The position numbers and the translations under genes were made by a program. A stretch of 64,000 bases of DNA from the NCBI GenBank assembly GCA_009767595.1, contig VSDK01020320.1, positions 6,627 through 70,626 on the forward strand, written 5' to 3'. This stretch comes from Symbiodinium kawagutii (taxonomy: Eukaryota > Sar > Dinophyceae > Suessiales > Symbiodiniaceae). Under the pieces are notes generated by a model that worked only from the letters and a program-made list of their open reading frames with translations, was not told where the DNA came from and did not search any database. Each line of letters starts with the position of its first letter. Within the stretch, counting starts at the first letter, position 1. Of this stretch, positions 31,086 to 44,000 are shown one piece after another.

Positions 31086-34000
31086 GTGGAAAAGACATTT
31101 ACATATATGCACAACATAATATGCACATCAGGAAGAATATTCACCTCGGCCTGAACCAGTTCCTTCGTTTGACTGAACATGGTTGGATTTGGTTCTACAA
31201 GTTTTCAAAGCTGTCCTGAACGATTGGTACAAAGTCCGAATGTCAGCATGTGAGTGAAATCACCCAGCCAGGTTGCAAAGACGGCAAGCAGTCTTGGCGC
31301 TTTTCACCGGGAGCTCTTCTGTGGATAGCTTCCAGATTCTGTGACATATAAAAAGCCTTCTCTTCTGACGACCGGCTGAAATCATGCAAAGGTTTCAAGT
31401 TTCAATCGATCGGGAATGATCGGGACATCTGCCAGACTTGTTGCATGTAGCAATGGAGAGGCAGCACAGGTTTCGGTGTCCGGGGACAGCCTGGGTCGAC
31501 GAAACGACATGGTTCCGGAGCTGGGGCACTGGAGACTCGATTGAACACTTCGAGGATTCCACGATTCCGCATGGCAAACAGATTGATTCTGGATGGCAAC
31601 AAACATCGGATGTTCCGGCATTTCACACGCATGTTTGCCCGGTTTTTATGTTCCAGCGTTTCGATCTTGCAAGGTTCCAGAGGCTGCGGGAATCTTTTTC
31701 CGGGGAACTTGTAAAGGGTTCCAAGGTTCCTGTTGGTGGCAAACTTGCATGTGGTTCGGGAGGTCTGCGGTTTCGAGGATGGGGTGCTGGAAGCGGCTGG
31801 TTTCCAGCAAATCTGGGAACTCTGTCTGGCTTGCCAGGGCTCACACCATGAAACTCTGAATGTAAGGGTCATTGAGAGATGCTTCATTGAGGGATGCTTC
31901 TTGAAGTTTGCATCCCTTGAAGTTTGAAGCTTCATTCTAGTTCTTGTGGTTTCAGCTTCCGGTCCATAGTCGAAATTTGCACAGGGTTCCCAGGTTCCTA
32001 GATCTTGAGCCATACTTCTTTACTTTTTGTGCTGCCATTGTGCAATTTATAAGTTTACTTGCTGCCAGGGATCTTATGCCGCTTAGCAAGTTCAAAGATT
32101 TGAGAATGAGGCTTTAGTTTGAGGATGAGTTGCATTGGGGATGTGTTGGGAGGAGCTGCACTTTCGTCTTGGCCGCCGAATTCGTTCTTCACTGCGTTTG
32201 AGCCGTGGACTCGACCAAAAACCCCACGCCTTTGAGTGGTTGTGGTCATTCCGAGTCATTCCTTTTCATGACACGTCAACCCGTCCCTGAGGCGCTGAAG
32301 TGCATGCTGCAGCTGCTGGACACTTTGACTGGCTGAAGTTGAGCACAGCATGCGATAGCATCCACAGCTGTATTTTGAGGTGCCGCAGCTCATTTTCAAT
32401 GCGGCCAAACCTTTAGGCGCATGTCAGTCGTCAAAGGGTGAGAACATCATTCAGTTATTCAAGCTATCAGCGCCTGGTATCCATGGATTGTGTTGCGCAA
32501 GCTTCTCTTCAAATGGTAAGATTTGCGAGGTTCAGATGAGCCCGTGAACTCCAAAGATTGCATGACTCCAGCGGCACTGCATGTCTGCCACTCAGGTTGG
32601 CTTTGCACGTTTTTCTTTGGGTGTTTCACTATTTCGCCTCAACACTTTTGCGATGTGATTGGGGTGCTTGCGAGGTGTTTCATGGCATTTTTCTGGTTAA
32701 ACAGAAACCGGAATCTACATGCACATTTAGCTACGTGTGAGTTTTTACATGCTATTTCTTGCTCAAGAACCGCCTCTTCACTTGAAGATTCTCGAACATG
32801 GCGGTGGGGTTATGTGGAGCTGATTTGATCCATTGACGTGGACGACAGTGCATGTTCTGATCTGGTGGCCCATTGTTATCTCAGAAGAATGGCTTGTTAA
32901 ACCAAGTCTTATCAATTCAATACCTAGCAACGATTGTAAACAGAAAAGATCCCTTTGATTTAGTCCTTTTCCTCTTGCAATATCAAGTGTGATGTTGCCA
33001 AACCTTTTCCCACATGTTTGGAATCTCTTTTGGGCTCGGCTTGTGATCCTGAAACTGTTCCTCCAGACTCTCCCTGGGTTCTAAGAGAGTAACCTCCCCA
33101 GAGCTGAAAATGTGCACATTCACACGCAGACACACACTTGTACAAAGCTCTTCCAACTCCCAACTTCCAAACCTCAGAATAGACTTGGATAAACGCTAGA
33201 GCCAGTCTCCAAACACAGGAGTCAAACAGAACATAGGTAAACCAAAAATTCTTAATATTGATTAATGCTAAATTAGATATATCATATTATATTAGACAAT
33301 ATTAGATAGTTTGATGTGTTCATTTTCTGATTGCTCGCTCTCGAATGAGTTTTAGGCCACGCGAAGACCTCCTGCAGCGCAGCTGAAGGTGGCTTTGCGC
33401 TGCCTGGGAGTGACTCACCTAAGTCGACCAAGTCGATCAAGTTGGGAAGTCACAGGCTGCAGATGACAAGAGCCGACCAAGGTACTTTCTTGTGTAGACT
33501 ATGCAGATGCATGGCCTGTGTGGCTGGCTCACTTGAGAGTTGATGTTGTGGTCCTTGCTTAAAGAGTGGCTTTAGGGCTTTACTGAGGGTACTGATGGGT
33601 AAAACGAGATAATAAGCCAGGAAACATAGAAATCTGGGTTGAATGGACAGACCAAGGTTGCTGGCAGCTTCAAGACACGCATATGGAATGCCAGGCGTGA
33701 GCTTTTGCGAAGCGTTTGCTAGAGCAAGAATGTCTAGTTTCCAAGCTGCCCATATGCTGATCCCAGACATTTTAAATTTCATATTGACCTAACAAGCCAA
33801 GCAGGAGTTGGCTTTGTACTCCGAGCCTCGTTCTACCAGCAGCAGTGCATTTGTCCGTTTTGTACCAGCCACGCATTCTTTGCGGGTTCTGATCAGTTCT
33901 GTCAACTCCTTGCATTGTCATCATGCGTGCAACTTGATGTGTTTGTCTTTCGAGGTTGACACATTCTGTGTTTTAATGCTCAATGTGTGTAAAGACCTTC

Positions 34001-37000
34001 CCACACAATTTTGAGCTGATAGGCATATGAAATTTGTGGCAGGCAGAGATCCGACAGTTCTCTTGCCGCTGCTTTCCATCTGTTCAGGCTTGTTTGCAAA
34101 GGACTGCGGGTCATGCAGATCCTGGAGTATCAGATTTGCAGACTTGCTGGTGAGGGCTGTGCGTTGCATCAGGATAAATGGCCGTGTCCGCCGAAACTCC
34201 TCTTTGAACAGCTCGATACGCATGGAGAGTGTGCCGCTCAGCCTGTCCTCAACGCTGTGCCCTGTTTGCTCGCTTTGTTGAGCCAACTGAGCCCTGGCTG
34301 AGTGACGTTTTTGCAAACTGGGTGGGTACAAAATCTCGTCCTGACCTGGGGGGAAGGGTGTTTAGAGGAGCTTGCTTTCTACGTTTTGTGGTGATGGGGT
34401 ATCGATTCCCCCGGGTTTATACACGGAGAGAAGGCTATTTTGCAAAATGGGTCGCTTTATGCAACCCAACAGGTTCTCCACAAGAATGTCTTCGTCCAAA
34501 ATGGATGCAACAGCAACTTAAGTGTTCGTTTCCTAAAAACTCACACTCCCCCAATGAATGCTACCGGATGGATGATGTCTTATCCATGGCGCATCCCAAA
34601 CTGTCTCCAAAACCTGTCCATCTCGCCGCACCTCCCGCCACTGAAGTTTGCACAAGTAGCCTTGGAAAACGCTCTTCTTCTCGAACACGTACAAACCCAT
34701 CTATGTGACCAACAAAATGTCATTCCAACTGAACGACGGAATTCACATTGCCATGCACGTTATCCCCAGTTTTGTCCTCTGTTTTTGCCACCCTGCTCTC
34801 ACCCCTTCTCCCTGCTTTTCGGCAGGTTTTTGTTCCTACTCTTTCATGAACTCTGTCCGAAATGATTCCGCAGCACCGTCCGACCCTCCCGCCATAGCAC
34901 CAGTACTGATCCATCCGTCCCCTGGCCTCGCACCCTGCAGCAAACTCGCTCGCTCCTTTGGCTCCTTTGTGTCCCATGTCGTCCACAACACGTGGTACCT
35001 GCATCCACTCTCGCCATCCGGCGATTGCTTCCCTCTGCTTTCGCTTGGCTTTAAACTAGTTTAAGTGGACTCCCGTTTCAGCACCCCAAAGCCGTTGAGT
35101 CAACTGCAACCGCTTGACTTACCGAGTGGGCTGACAAGAAGCATGGACGACATTGATAGAGGGGTACAACCTTGGTTTATTTTGTTGTCCCACTGGCAAT
35201 AGGTCCTGGTCCACTGTGTCCCCAACCGTTGGCTTCCTTAGTTCTGCCTTGGCCAAGGTACAGTACTGCTGATCTCTTGAACATTCATCGATGCAGTGCC
35301 CTGACCAGGGCCCAGGCCGGGGCATGTGAGGCAAGTCGAGCCCAGCCCAGCTTTGTGAAGTCCTAAGTGCACTAAGGACTATCTACACCTTGAAGGCGTG
35401 GCTGGAACTACATCTACTCAGACTTCGCTACTGCCCGCGCATGCAGACTGTGTGCAGGTACGGGACTGGCTACTGATGCTGGACATTTCGAACAGAATTG
35501 CCCCAGATTGGTCTTCGGCTTGGAGCAGTCACTTCTTCGTTCTTGCACAATTTGATTGTTGAATAAGACTCCATACGTTGCGCCTTTTCTGTTCCAGGCG
35601 AGGGCGTTGCGGCAGCGACTTTATGGAAACACCGTCCGCTCGTCAGGAGTCGATAACTATCGGATTTCATCTGCAGGTTCGGTGGTCAATATTTGCCAAT
35701 CCAAATCCTTTTTCCCATAGCTGGAAGAGGTCTTACTTGTCAAAAGGATAGGCACGTAGCGGACCCAGCGGTATCCATAATCTTCTACCGAAGGGTGGTT
35801 CAGGATGCTGTTAAGGGTTCTTTCGGCCAAGTTAGGGCGCTCCCTCCAGTCCAAGATGCTGTCGGCGTTCTTTTGGCCAACATGCCAGTGCACGGCACTG
35901 TCCCGGGTGTTTGGGGATGCTGTTGGTGCTTTGACGTAGTTTGATCACTCTACGCTAGTCACGAAATCAGTCAAAGGGACGACGGGGACGTGGAAAGCTT
36001 CATGTCAAAGATCCTATCTCTACTCCAACAGATCCTTCAAGTCAGGGCAGGAGAGGCTGAGAAGGGAAAAGGACACAGAGCAAGAGAATATACAAACTTG
36101 AAGAGTTTGAACAATAGGAAATACAAAAAGAAGATATTTCATGATATTTCTTCATGTTTCGTGCTTCTCCAAATGACGCGCGCCCCGACGTGGTTATCCA
36201 CGGTTGGGTTTAGTGCCAAGCTGCCGGCGTTGTCTCTCCTCACTGTCTTCCGTGGCTCAGTGCTGCCGCCTTGTCTCACAGCGAGTGTTTCGGACAGACT
36301 CTATTTGAAGGCCCGGGTAATTCCCACTACCAGGTTGCACACTTTGGGACTTTCGGAGCATCCTCTGTTGTGAAAGATGTCACAAAACTCTTGGTACCAA
36401 GCCATTGACCACTTGACCCACTTGAACTACTTGAACTCTGCCAGTCAGCGAACTTTGCCGTGACTTATGACTTCTTGCAGGAGAGGACTTCGACGACGTG
36501 CTGCAGGAACTTTCTGACTTTTCCGTCGTTGTTGAGGTCCCGCAATGAGAGCAGAACATCCCAGAAGGAAAATCACAGTTTTCTTTTTTGTAAAAACAGT
36601 AGAGCCAAATTTTGCAATTTTGTGGGTCATGTATGGTCATGTTGTAGGCGCTTCGATCCGTGTCTCCCGTTGCAGTTGGATCCGAGGAGGCTGAAAAGTG
36701 ACATTTTGATTCGATAACAACGTCCGCCAGATTTGTAGAAGAAGCAAATGAAGAAGTGAATGTACACATTACAAAATTCATACTTCATGTCCTAAAAGAG
36801 CTTGTTCGAAGAACACCGGACGCCCAAGGCAGAATGTGCTGTAATTGCTGGGCGGACTCTGCGGGTCTGAGCTTCACAGTACTTCTGCAGACCAAGCATT
36901 GACTTTTCAGGTGTAAGAAGCTAAGTTTTGATTCTTATGTTTCCAGGTCAAGCTCGCATCACCGCCCACAATGGGCCTAGGCCGCAACAGAAACGCAACC

Positions 37001-38191
37001 AAGTTGTACATGCTGAAACGTTTTGGAAGCATGACCACGCAAGAGCCATTGGAGGAACAGCTGTTTCTTTGACTCAGTGGTATGCATCATCTCCAGCTCC
37101 TTGGACTTGTTAAACTGTGCATTTCCCAAAGGACAGTGGTCACATGGGTGCCATTGGGTGTCTGTGCAACACCGGACTGTGTTAACCATGGTGTTTGCCA
37201 GTGCGTCATGGTCGACTAATCGACTTTGTCTTGCATCAAGTGTTCTTGTGAGTGTATGCATATGACGATTTGATGGCTGTGTTACATAGTGATAGAAAAG
37301 GTAGGCACCACTCGCATGTGGTGATTATATACATCTCTGTGTGTGTGTATGTATTTATAATATGTTCGTTTGCACCTCGACATGTCTTGGCTGCAGGTCC
37401 CCTCATCTTCCGCTGCGAAGCAGTGCCGCGACATTCTTTCCCCAAAGGTGGGATGAATTCTCAAACACAAAGTCTCGGCAAATAGCCCATTAGATTTCCA
37501 AGAAGAATAAAAAGAGCAATGAAATCTAATGGAATCCAACTGTTCCTCTTAACATTTGTTCCTCTGAACTTTGAATGCTTGGTGCCGGAATGCCATCGAC
37601 AGGTGCAGCTCTTGGATCCTTCAAAGCTCAGGCAGTTGATTGTTTGCAGCAACAGTTTCACTGTTGCATACTTGGACTGTGCATACTTGGACTCCTCTTG
37701 CATAGTCTTTTTGGTTGAACACTTGGTGAGCACCTGCCTTATCAAATGCGGTTCGTGGAAGCTGCATGCCAGGCGTTCAATCTTGGCTGCTTTGCAGGCG
37801 TGCATCAGATTCATTGGCATGCTTTTGAGGATTCACTAGTGCTTAGTCAAATGCTAATTTGAAGTGAATGTGCAATCGTCCCATGTATGTAGTCAAGCAC
37901 CATTTTGCTTCCAGGCAGCCAGGGGACCAACAGCATCCATTTGGATCCCTCTCCTCCGAGTGTCTTCCTCAGTGCAGATTCAGATTTTGGATGGACAAAC
38001 TTTGGCAGAGGCCAGGCTTTGAGTTTTGGCAACATAGACGATCTGTGAAGTACGGTCTCTGCGAGAAATTGTTCTGGGACAAAACTCATTTTGTCACCAA
38101 GTTTTGTTTACGATGTACTGAACAGTCACCCGGGGTTTCGCAGGACTTGTTGAAGGAGCTTCGAAGGACCGGACTGATCATTGGAAGGTAT
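31086..38191. other. Long stretch without a supportable gene
   Basis: No exon recognised with confidence. 31430-32010 is unusually rich in GGTTCC and TTCCAGG words on the + strand and supports a long but biased minus-strand frame (31402-32013), probably a worn repeat. Frames at 34229-34865 (+) are open but compositionally odd. TTGAC/TTGAA words with 9-bp spacing lie at 36404-36440. The rest looks like intron or spacer. Confidence 0.35.
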
Positions 38192-38251
38192 CAACAGCAC
38201 TTCCAACAGCACTTCCAACAGCACTTCCAACAGCACTTCCAACAGCACTTC
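38192..38251. repeat. CAACAGCACTTC minisatellite, 12-bp unit, 5 copies
   Basis: Five uninterrupted exact copies, which suggests recent expansion. In one frame this reads QQHF repeats within an otherwise unremarkable open frame. Confidence 0.97.
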
Positions 38252-40059
38252 CTTGTATATCGTTCCTGTTTTATGCAGATTTTCTGAAGGAAGTCTTACC
38301 TGCAGCCAGCCGAGGAGTTGCCGCATCCTCAAATTTCTGGGCATGGAATCCTCCATCTCGGCCAGTGTGAAATGTCATGAGGCTTCGACTGACTGTCCAC
38401 TTCCTGAAGGCATCTGGCCTGGCAGAAAGTCTCTTCCTATTTCAAGATCCAAGATGCAAAAGATACAAGTTGCTGCAAGAAGTCCTTGCAGGCATCCAGA
38501 GCACGGGTCAGTGGCAAGCAAACCAAATTAAGGCTTGACCATGCTTTGACTGTGCTTTGCTTATGCTTGAGTTGGACCTGGATTGGTCATTGGAAATGCT
38601 TCTATGCCTCTAATCGTCTCGTCTTGTGATTTCATGCACTTGTTTCTTGATCTTCCTCGTTCTCCAAATCCAGTTTTTGACTCCGAGGCAAAGGAAAAGA
38701 TATCGCACTTCACTGCAGTTGATTGGTCGCGCAGGTTTGAGTCTATGTATTTCAGCACAGATCCGAGCATCCATGTAGTTTCCAGATTGACTCAACACTG
38801 TGAAGGTGCATTCTAAGGTGCATTGATTGTCATCAAGAGACTCGTGAAGCACAAAGCTCTGCTTTCACAGGCGCGGGGCTGTGCCAGTAACGGTTCTGAG
38901 AGGTGGTCACTGCCCTGGTGAGGTTTCATCTTCAGCTCTACAGGACCGCCAAAAGTTCTCGCTAAAAGTTGTCCGCTTACATGTTCTGTCTCAGATTTTC
39001 GAGGAGATGTTGATGCTGACATCAAACATGTGCAAAAAGCGACTTAAAGCTGGAAACAAGGCACGGGTCATGATGCTCGTCTTGAAACAGTGTCAGTGTT
39101 TTGTGCTTCATTCTTTGGAGATGCACGTTTTCGTGTTTGGCAGATTCGGCAATTTGGAGACGCAGTTGCTATGCCTCCAGCATTGCTACCTGACAACCTG
39201 CCGTGGGTCTTTCTGCCTTCACCTCCTAAGGCACGTTTGAAAACTTGCTAAACTTTGCTACCGGAAGAATTGTGAGACGCTGGCAACTGGTACTGTAAAC
39301 AAGTCCGGAAAGGACAGATCCTTTTGATGCTTCGTTTCTCCTTGTGAGACACCGTCTAGATCTTCTTCCTAGGCGAGTGAGACTGTGACGCTGGTCTTGC
39401 GAGGCTGATCCTTCCCTCTTGCCATTTGGCAAAACGGGGTGCTTCCTCGGGCGATGTTCTTGTGTGGAGCTCAGGACCTTGCAATTTATGCAGGCAACGT
39501 TGCAAGGTTTCCTGTTTAGATGCTGTGGGGAATGTCAGATGGTACTGACGGAGCCAAACTCCAAAGCATGATTCATATTCATATGGTTTCTTTACCTCTC
39601 CATCACCAGGAGTAAAACCCTGCAGCAGTCTTGTTGCCTGCTGCCTTAATGTCAAACTGATCGAGCGTTGATAAAACAGCCTTTAGGAGTTCATGAGTAC
39701 GCAACACCACTTACAAAGTGACCGCTATACGGAAGCATCCTACAATCATTTTACACATGCCGTATGTTAGCGAGTGCTTCCTTTGAGGAGTGAGTTGTTT
39801 GATTCGTGCTTGTACCAAACACATTTGGTTCTAAACAATGAAGAATTCGTAAGAATTCCAGGTAGCAACCTCAACAGCAAGATTGAATGTACACTTGGTG
39901 CAAGCAAGGCAAGATTCTAACCCCAGCCACGTTTGAGATACTGGCATCCAGGCGGGCACCAGCGGATGTGCTCGCGCATTATGCTAGATTTGCAGCGACA
40001 GGTGGGCTGCCCAAGAGTTTGAGAAGCGAAAAACAGTGAAGTAGACCCGTAGAAAACCA
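38252..40059. other. Unassigned stretch
   Basis: Drifted CTTTGACTGTG decamers occur at 38531-38570. The frame at about 39120-39240 (VWQIRQFGDAVAMPPALLPD...) reads like a short exon end but has no defined acceptor. Confidence 0.3.
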
Positions 40060-40225
40060 ATGCAGAATACATCCTATACCAGTCAGATCGAGCAGAAGAA
40101 CAATAGAAAGAACTCAAAAGAGGAAGAGCCAGAAGAAGAAGAAGAAAAAGAAGAAGAAGAAGAAGAAGAAGAAGAAGAAGAAGAAGAAGAAGAAGAAGAA
40201 GAAGAAGAAGAAGAAGAAGAAGAAG

Positions 40226-40256
<31 letters not shown>

Positions 40257-40407
40257 AGAAGAAGAAGAAGAAGAAGAAGAAGAAGAAGAAGAAGAAGAAG
40301 AAGAAGAAGAAGAAGGAGAAGACGAAGAAGTAGTGGAGCAGGAGCAGCAGAAGGATGAAGTATTTCGTGCAGAGTATGCAGCAATGGAGAGCTTGACGTC
40401 AAAATAA
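40060..40407 (+). CDS. Glu-rich ORF over a (GAA)n array
   Basis: ATG to TAA, 115 codons: about 25 mixed residues, about 65 Glu with a few Lys from a GAA array (40137-40313), then VVEQEQQKDEVFRAEYAAME. Interruptions of the array (AAA codons) are substitutions that keep the Glu/Lys frame. Acidic tails like this occur in nuclear proteins, but a triplet microsatellite will give such a frame by itself, so I rate coding status low. It could also be a terminal exon. Confidence 0.25.
40137..40313. repeat. (GAA)n microsatellite
   Basis: A nearly pure GAA tract of about 175 bp with a few A-for-G changes. A long polypurine tract able to form triplex DNA. Confidence 0.97.
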
Positions 40408-40970
40408 GATACTGAAAAGGAAATGCTTGCGGCAGGCAGTTTTCCGAATGGCTCCTGAGGATGGCGCAGTAAAGAAGTGCTCTGCACAGCTGCTTCTGCA
40501 ACATGAAACTTGCAATCGGAATTGGTGACTTCGAAGGTTTTGACATGTTTAGTGCATGGTCCAACTCCTACAGGCTTTATCCTTTGAAGTCATAGACTTT
40601 GTCCGCAGCTGGTTTTCAAGGGTCACCCAGAATCGATGGGGAACTGTTGTGACCAGGACTGACGGCAGCCTCACATTCTTGGCAGTGTTTGACGGACACC
40701 TCAATAGTGGGAACAGTTTCCCCAACACTTTTCCACTAGAAAGTTCCCAATGTGTCTGCAGGGAGCTTCATCCAACCTGAACTAAAGAGATGCAACTGAA
40801 ACTACTTGCAGAACTTTCACCTGCAAAGTTTGTTGATTCTTATTCTCCAGGCCCACGATGGCACGGACTATGAGTTCCCATATGCTGGTCTGAAGTCGGA
40901 TCGCGTGGATCCGCGCCGTGCGGGACTCGTGGAAGCCATCATCAGACCAGAAAAAGTATCAAAGCAACGA
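40408..40970. other. Unassigned, with two weak exon-like islands
   Basis: After CCGCAG at about 40608 the frame reads RWGTVVTRTDGSLTFLAVFD, then GH, which recalls the FxxVFDGHGG motif of PP2C phosphatases, but the glycines that follow are missing. After CCAGGC near 40850 another frame reads DYEFPYAGLKSDRVDPRRAG. Neither is secure. Confidence 0.2.
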
Positions 40971-41010
40971 GCACTACGAAGCACTACGCAGCACTACGAA
41001 GCACTACGCT
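40971..41010. repeat. GCACTACGAA minisatellite, 10-bp unit, 4 copies
   Basis: Copies end AA, CA, AA and CT; strict 10-bp period. Confidence 0.95.
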
Positions 41011-44000
41011 TGAACTCATTGAGGTAGAGCACTTGAGGCCCAATCAATGCAACAAGTACCCAAAGCTGCGAACTCAGTGTATGAAGTGTAGGACACTGAT
41101 AGCCGTGGCACATCATGGCACATCTGCAAAGGCAGGTCGATCGTGCTTCGTTTGCTACACATGTGCTGCTCCGAGCCAGGCCCGGGCAGGTGATTGGTTG
41201 TACCCGCTCTTGTGCAAGTGATGCAGTCAGGTCAGAAAAAGCGACGTTCGGTTTCAGGCAGGGTTGACCTCCAAGACATGTACCTAAGGATGAGAAACAA
41301 GCAGAGTGGCAAGGATCTTCAAGTTTAATCTCTGCTTGTTTCTTATGTTTCTTGTTCCAGTTTCACGCTGGTCGTTTTTTTCCCTCGCAGGAGCCTCCTG
41401 GTACAGCGAAGATTGACATCAATGCGGGGAGACGCGAATACGCCGCTGCAACGGCCTCCTCTAACCGTTTGCTGGGTCGGATGACTTGAGCTGCAAAAAT
41501 GAGATCGGAGCATGCCAAGCAGGCAAAGCCCTGCCTTCTTCAAATTGTGTCCTTGAGACGATCTTTAGAAGTGAGAGATGTGACAGAGATGTGACAGTTT
41601 CAGCATTTCTTGAAGTTTCACCGGTCACCATGGCCTAAAGCAGAGTGGGGAATGTGGTGAAAGCACCCGGCTGATACTTGAGCAGTCAGCTCTTTGTAAA
41701 TCACATCTATCAATCGGACGAACATGTTGGTACTGTAGGGAATTTGTCGGGAAGGAGTTTGTCATCGAAATACCGAGTGACCAACTGGTTGATTGCAAAT
41801 TAGATGCTGCTACTCTGGGTTGATCTTGGCGGCTCATCGACGTCGAAAGTATTGTTCGATCTGTTAGTCTTTCAGCCCTGTCGACCAACGATGCTTTTTA
41901 ATTTAACATCGTAGTTGTTTTTGTTAGTCTCCTTTGGTATTTTCATGTCCTTGTTCCTCAGTTGTCATAAAGTTGTTATTGTTGCTGACATGCTCAGATT
42001 ACATACAGTATAGGTTTCCTGACACTCACATCCCGTGACGTAGCACAATGTGCAGAAACTCTTAATGTTTTATCATTTTTTGGATGTGGTTTGTCTTAAT
42101 TGTTTGCTATTTTCTCAATTTTTAGAAAGCAAGTTCAAGAACATGCAAACTTTTTGATATTGTCAACAGAAAAAAAGGAAGAACAGACGCGCGCACTCGC
42201 CATGCACAGCATTTTGACAAAATGCTGCGAACAAACACAAAAAACAATACAAATGTTTTTCAAATTGTCATCATAGTTTCTGTGCTGATCTTATCCACGC
42301 TGTTTTGAGTTCTGCAGCGACCAAAACGAAACGTATTTGCCACGGTTTTTGCTGCTTAGTTGTAAACCCACTGTATTTTTTCCCTTTTTGAAACAGCTTA
42401 ACAACTTCACCTTTTATTTCGAGCTGTCCAGCGCGGAGTTCAAGGATTTTGTTTCATTTCAGGCGTGGGTGCATGGCATGGCTCCAGGGCTGCCTGGAAA
42501 TTCCCAGCTGAGCACTCTTACATTCAGTGTCACGCGAGGAGTTTGGATTCAGCTTCCAGGATCCTGAAGGAGCCAAGCGACGAGAAAACCAGTCTCCAAA
42601 ACAAGTTTTTTGGGAAACAGTAGGGAGGACATGGGAGGACGAGCTGGTGGTGCGCCGCGTTTGTGCCATGTGTAGGCTCGGCAGCGTCGTGCTGAGGCGT
42701 CCGCTTGCGGCGTGTGTGCGTTCTGGAGTGCACTGTGAAGTGGTGACCGCTCATGACGTACAGGAATGCTATGGCTTGCCGCAGGGCTTGCCGCGTGTCT
42801 ACCTTGCATAGGTCTGAATGTGTTTCTTGTTTTTGGGTTGGCAGGCTGTCCTTGTTTGTTGGCCCTGAGCAGTAGCACGATTCACGTCAGAGATGTTTCT
42901 TGTAGAACCTCGAAGGGGCAACAAGTTTGGTGCATTTAGATTTAGTTTCGACAAATGGCATCAACAATGGCGACGTGGAGAGGTTTTCACTTCAGTGCAA
43001 ATGTCATCATTCATCATACACTCCAAGCCAAGCTGAGCCAAGCTGCTAATTACATGCACTTTAAGCCTCCTTTGAAAATCGTTCCAGAGGAAGTGGCTAC
43101 GCCATTGGGGGAAAGGGTACCGGCTTCGGGGTCTATATCTCCGTGCCGTGCTAAACATTTTGAAACCTCAAAATTTGGAGTTGAGCACCATATTTACATA
43201 ATTTATCATAATTTGACATATTTTTCTCCTCCACAGTTTTCGAACCTTCACAGTCTTTACCATCGACGAGATGAAAGGTGCGCAGGTGATTGTCACGCAG
43301 TAGTCGTCGAGTGATTGTGTTGGTATCCAAGTTTTTCTGCAGCCCTTTTCAAAGCAAGCTAGGGCAAGCTAGTGTATGATGTGAATTGAAAGTGTCACCG
43401 CTTTCACTTTCTTCCCTTACCACTTCACATAGGTAGGTGAAAATCTGTAGATCGACAAGCACATGGGGTGGAGATGCACGTGTAAACGCGTGCAAAACAA
43501 AGTTTTTTGATGTTTTTGACCTGCATATAGGACGATTGTATATAGGATCAGGTTTGATCATAGGGAAACAAAAGCATTGTCAAATCAGTGTTTAGAGGCC
43601 TTGATTCATTGATTCCAACTCATCGTGAACAGCATGACGCTTTCCATGGAAAATGCGTTCGGAGAATGACCAGCATGGAGGAGGAAGGGAGCGGGCTGCA
43701 CCTGCTGTTCGCGGGTTCATCAAGCATTTGTTCAGTTGCTCAGTTATCATGCAGGAAGTGCACCAATGCTGTAAAGAGTTTGCGACTCAGTCTGAAAACT
43801 CAGTTGTCCGTGCCTGAACTGCAGAGAACAAGGCTTAGAGCCTGCCGAGATGGTTCTGGAAAGAAGGACTTGTAATCAACTTGTAATCAACTTGTGGTCT
43901 TAGTCTTAGTCAGTTGCTTTTTCGGTCTTTAAAGAAGGACTTGAAGTGACTTGAAGCCTTAGTCCACTGGGTTCAGTCTTCTTGGTTGAGCGAGATCACA

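Noticed and set aside
31402-32013. 203-codon minus-strand frame
   Set aside because: Compositionally tied to GGTTCC words on the other strand, no protein-like segments.
34385-34420. GGTATCGATTCCCCCGGG, resembling a tRNA T-arm
   Set aside because: No acceptor stem, D-arm or anticodon arm could be placed around it.
40612-40712. PP2C phosphatase exon from the AVFDGH motif
   Set aside because: Only one short motif, glycines after DGH missing, no second motif in neighbouring islands; left as a note in the region entry.
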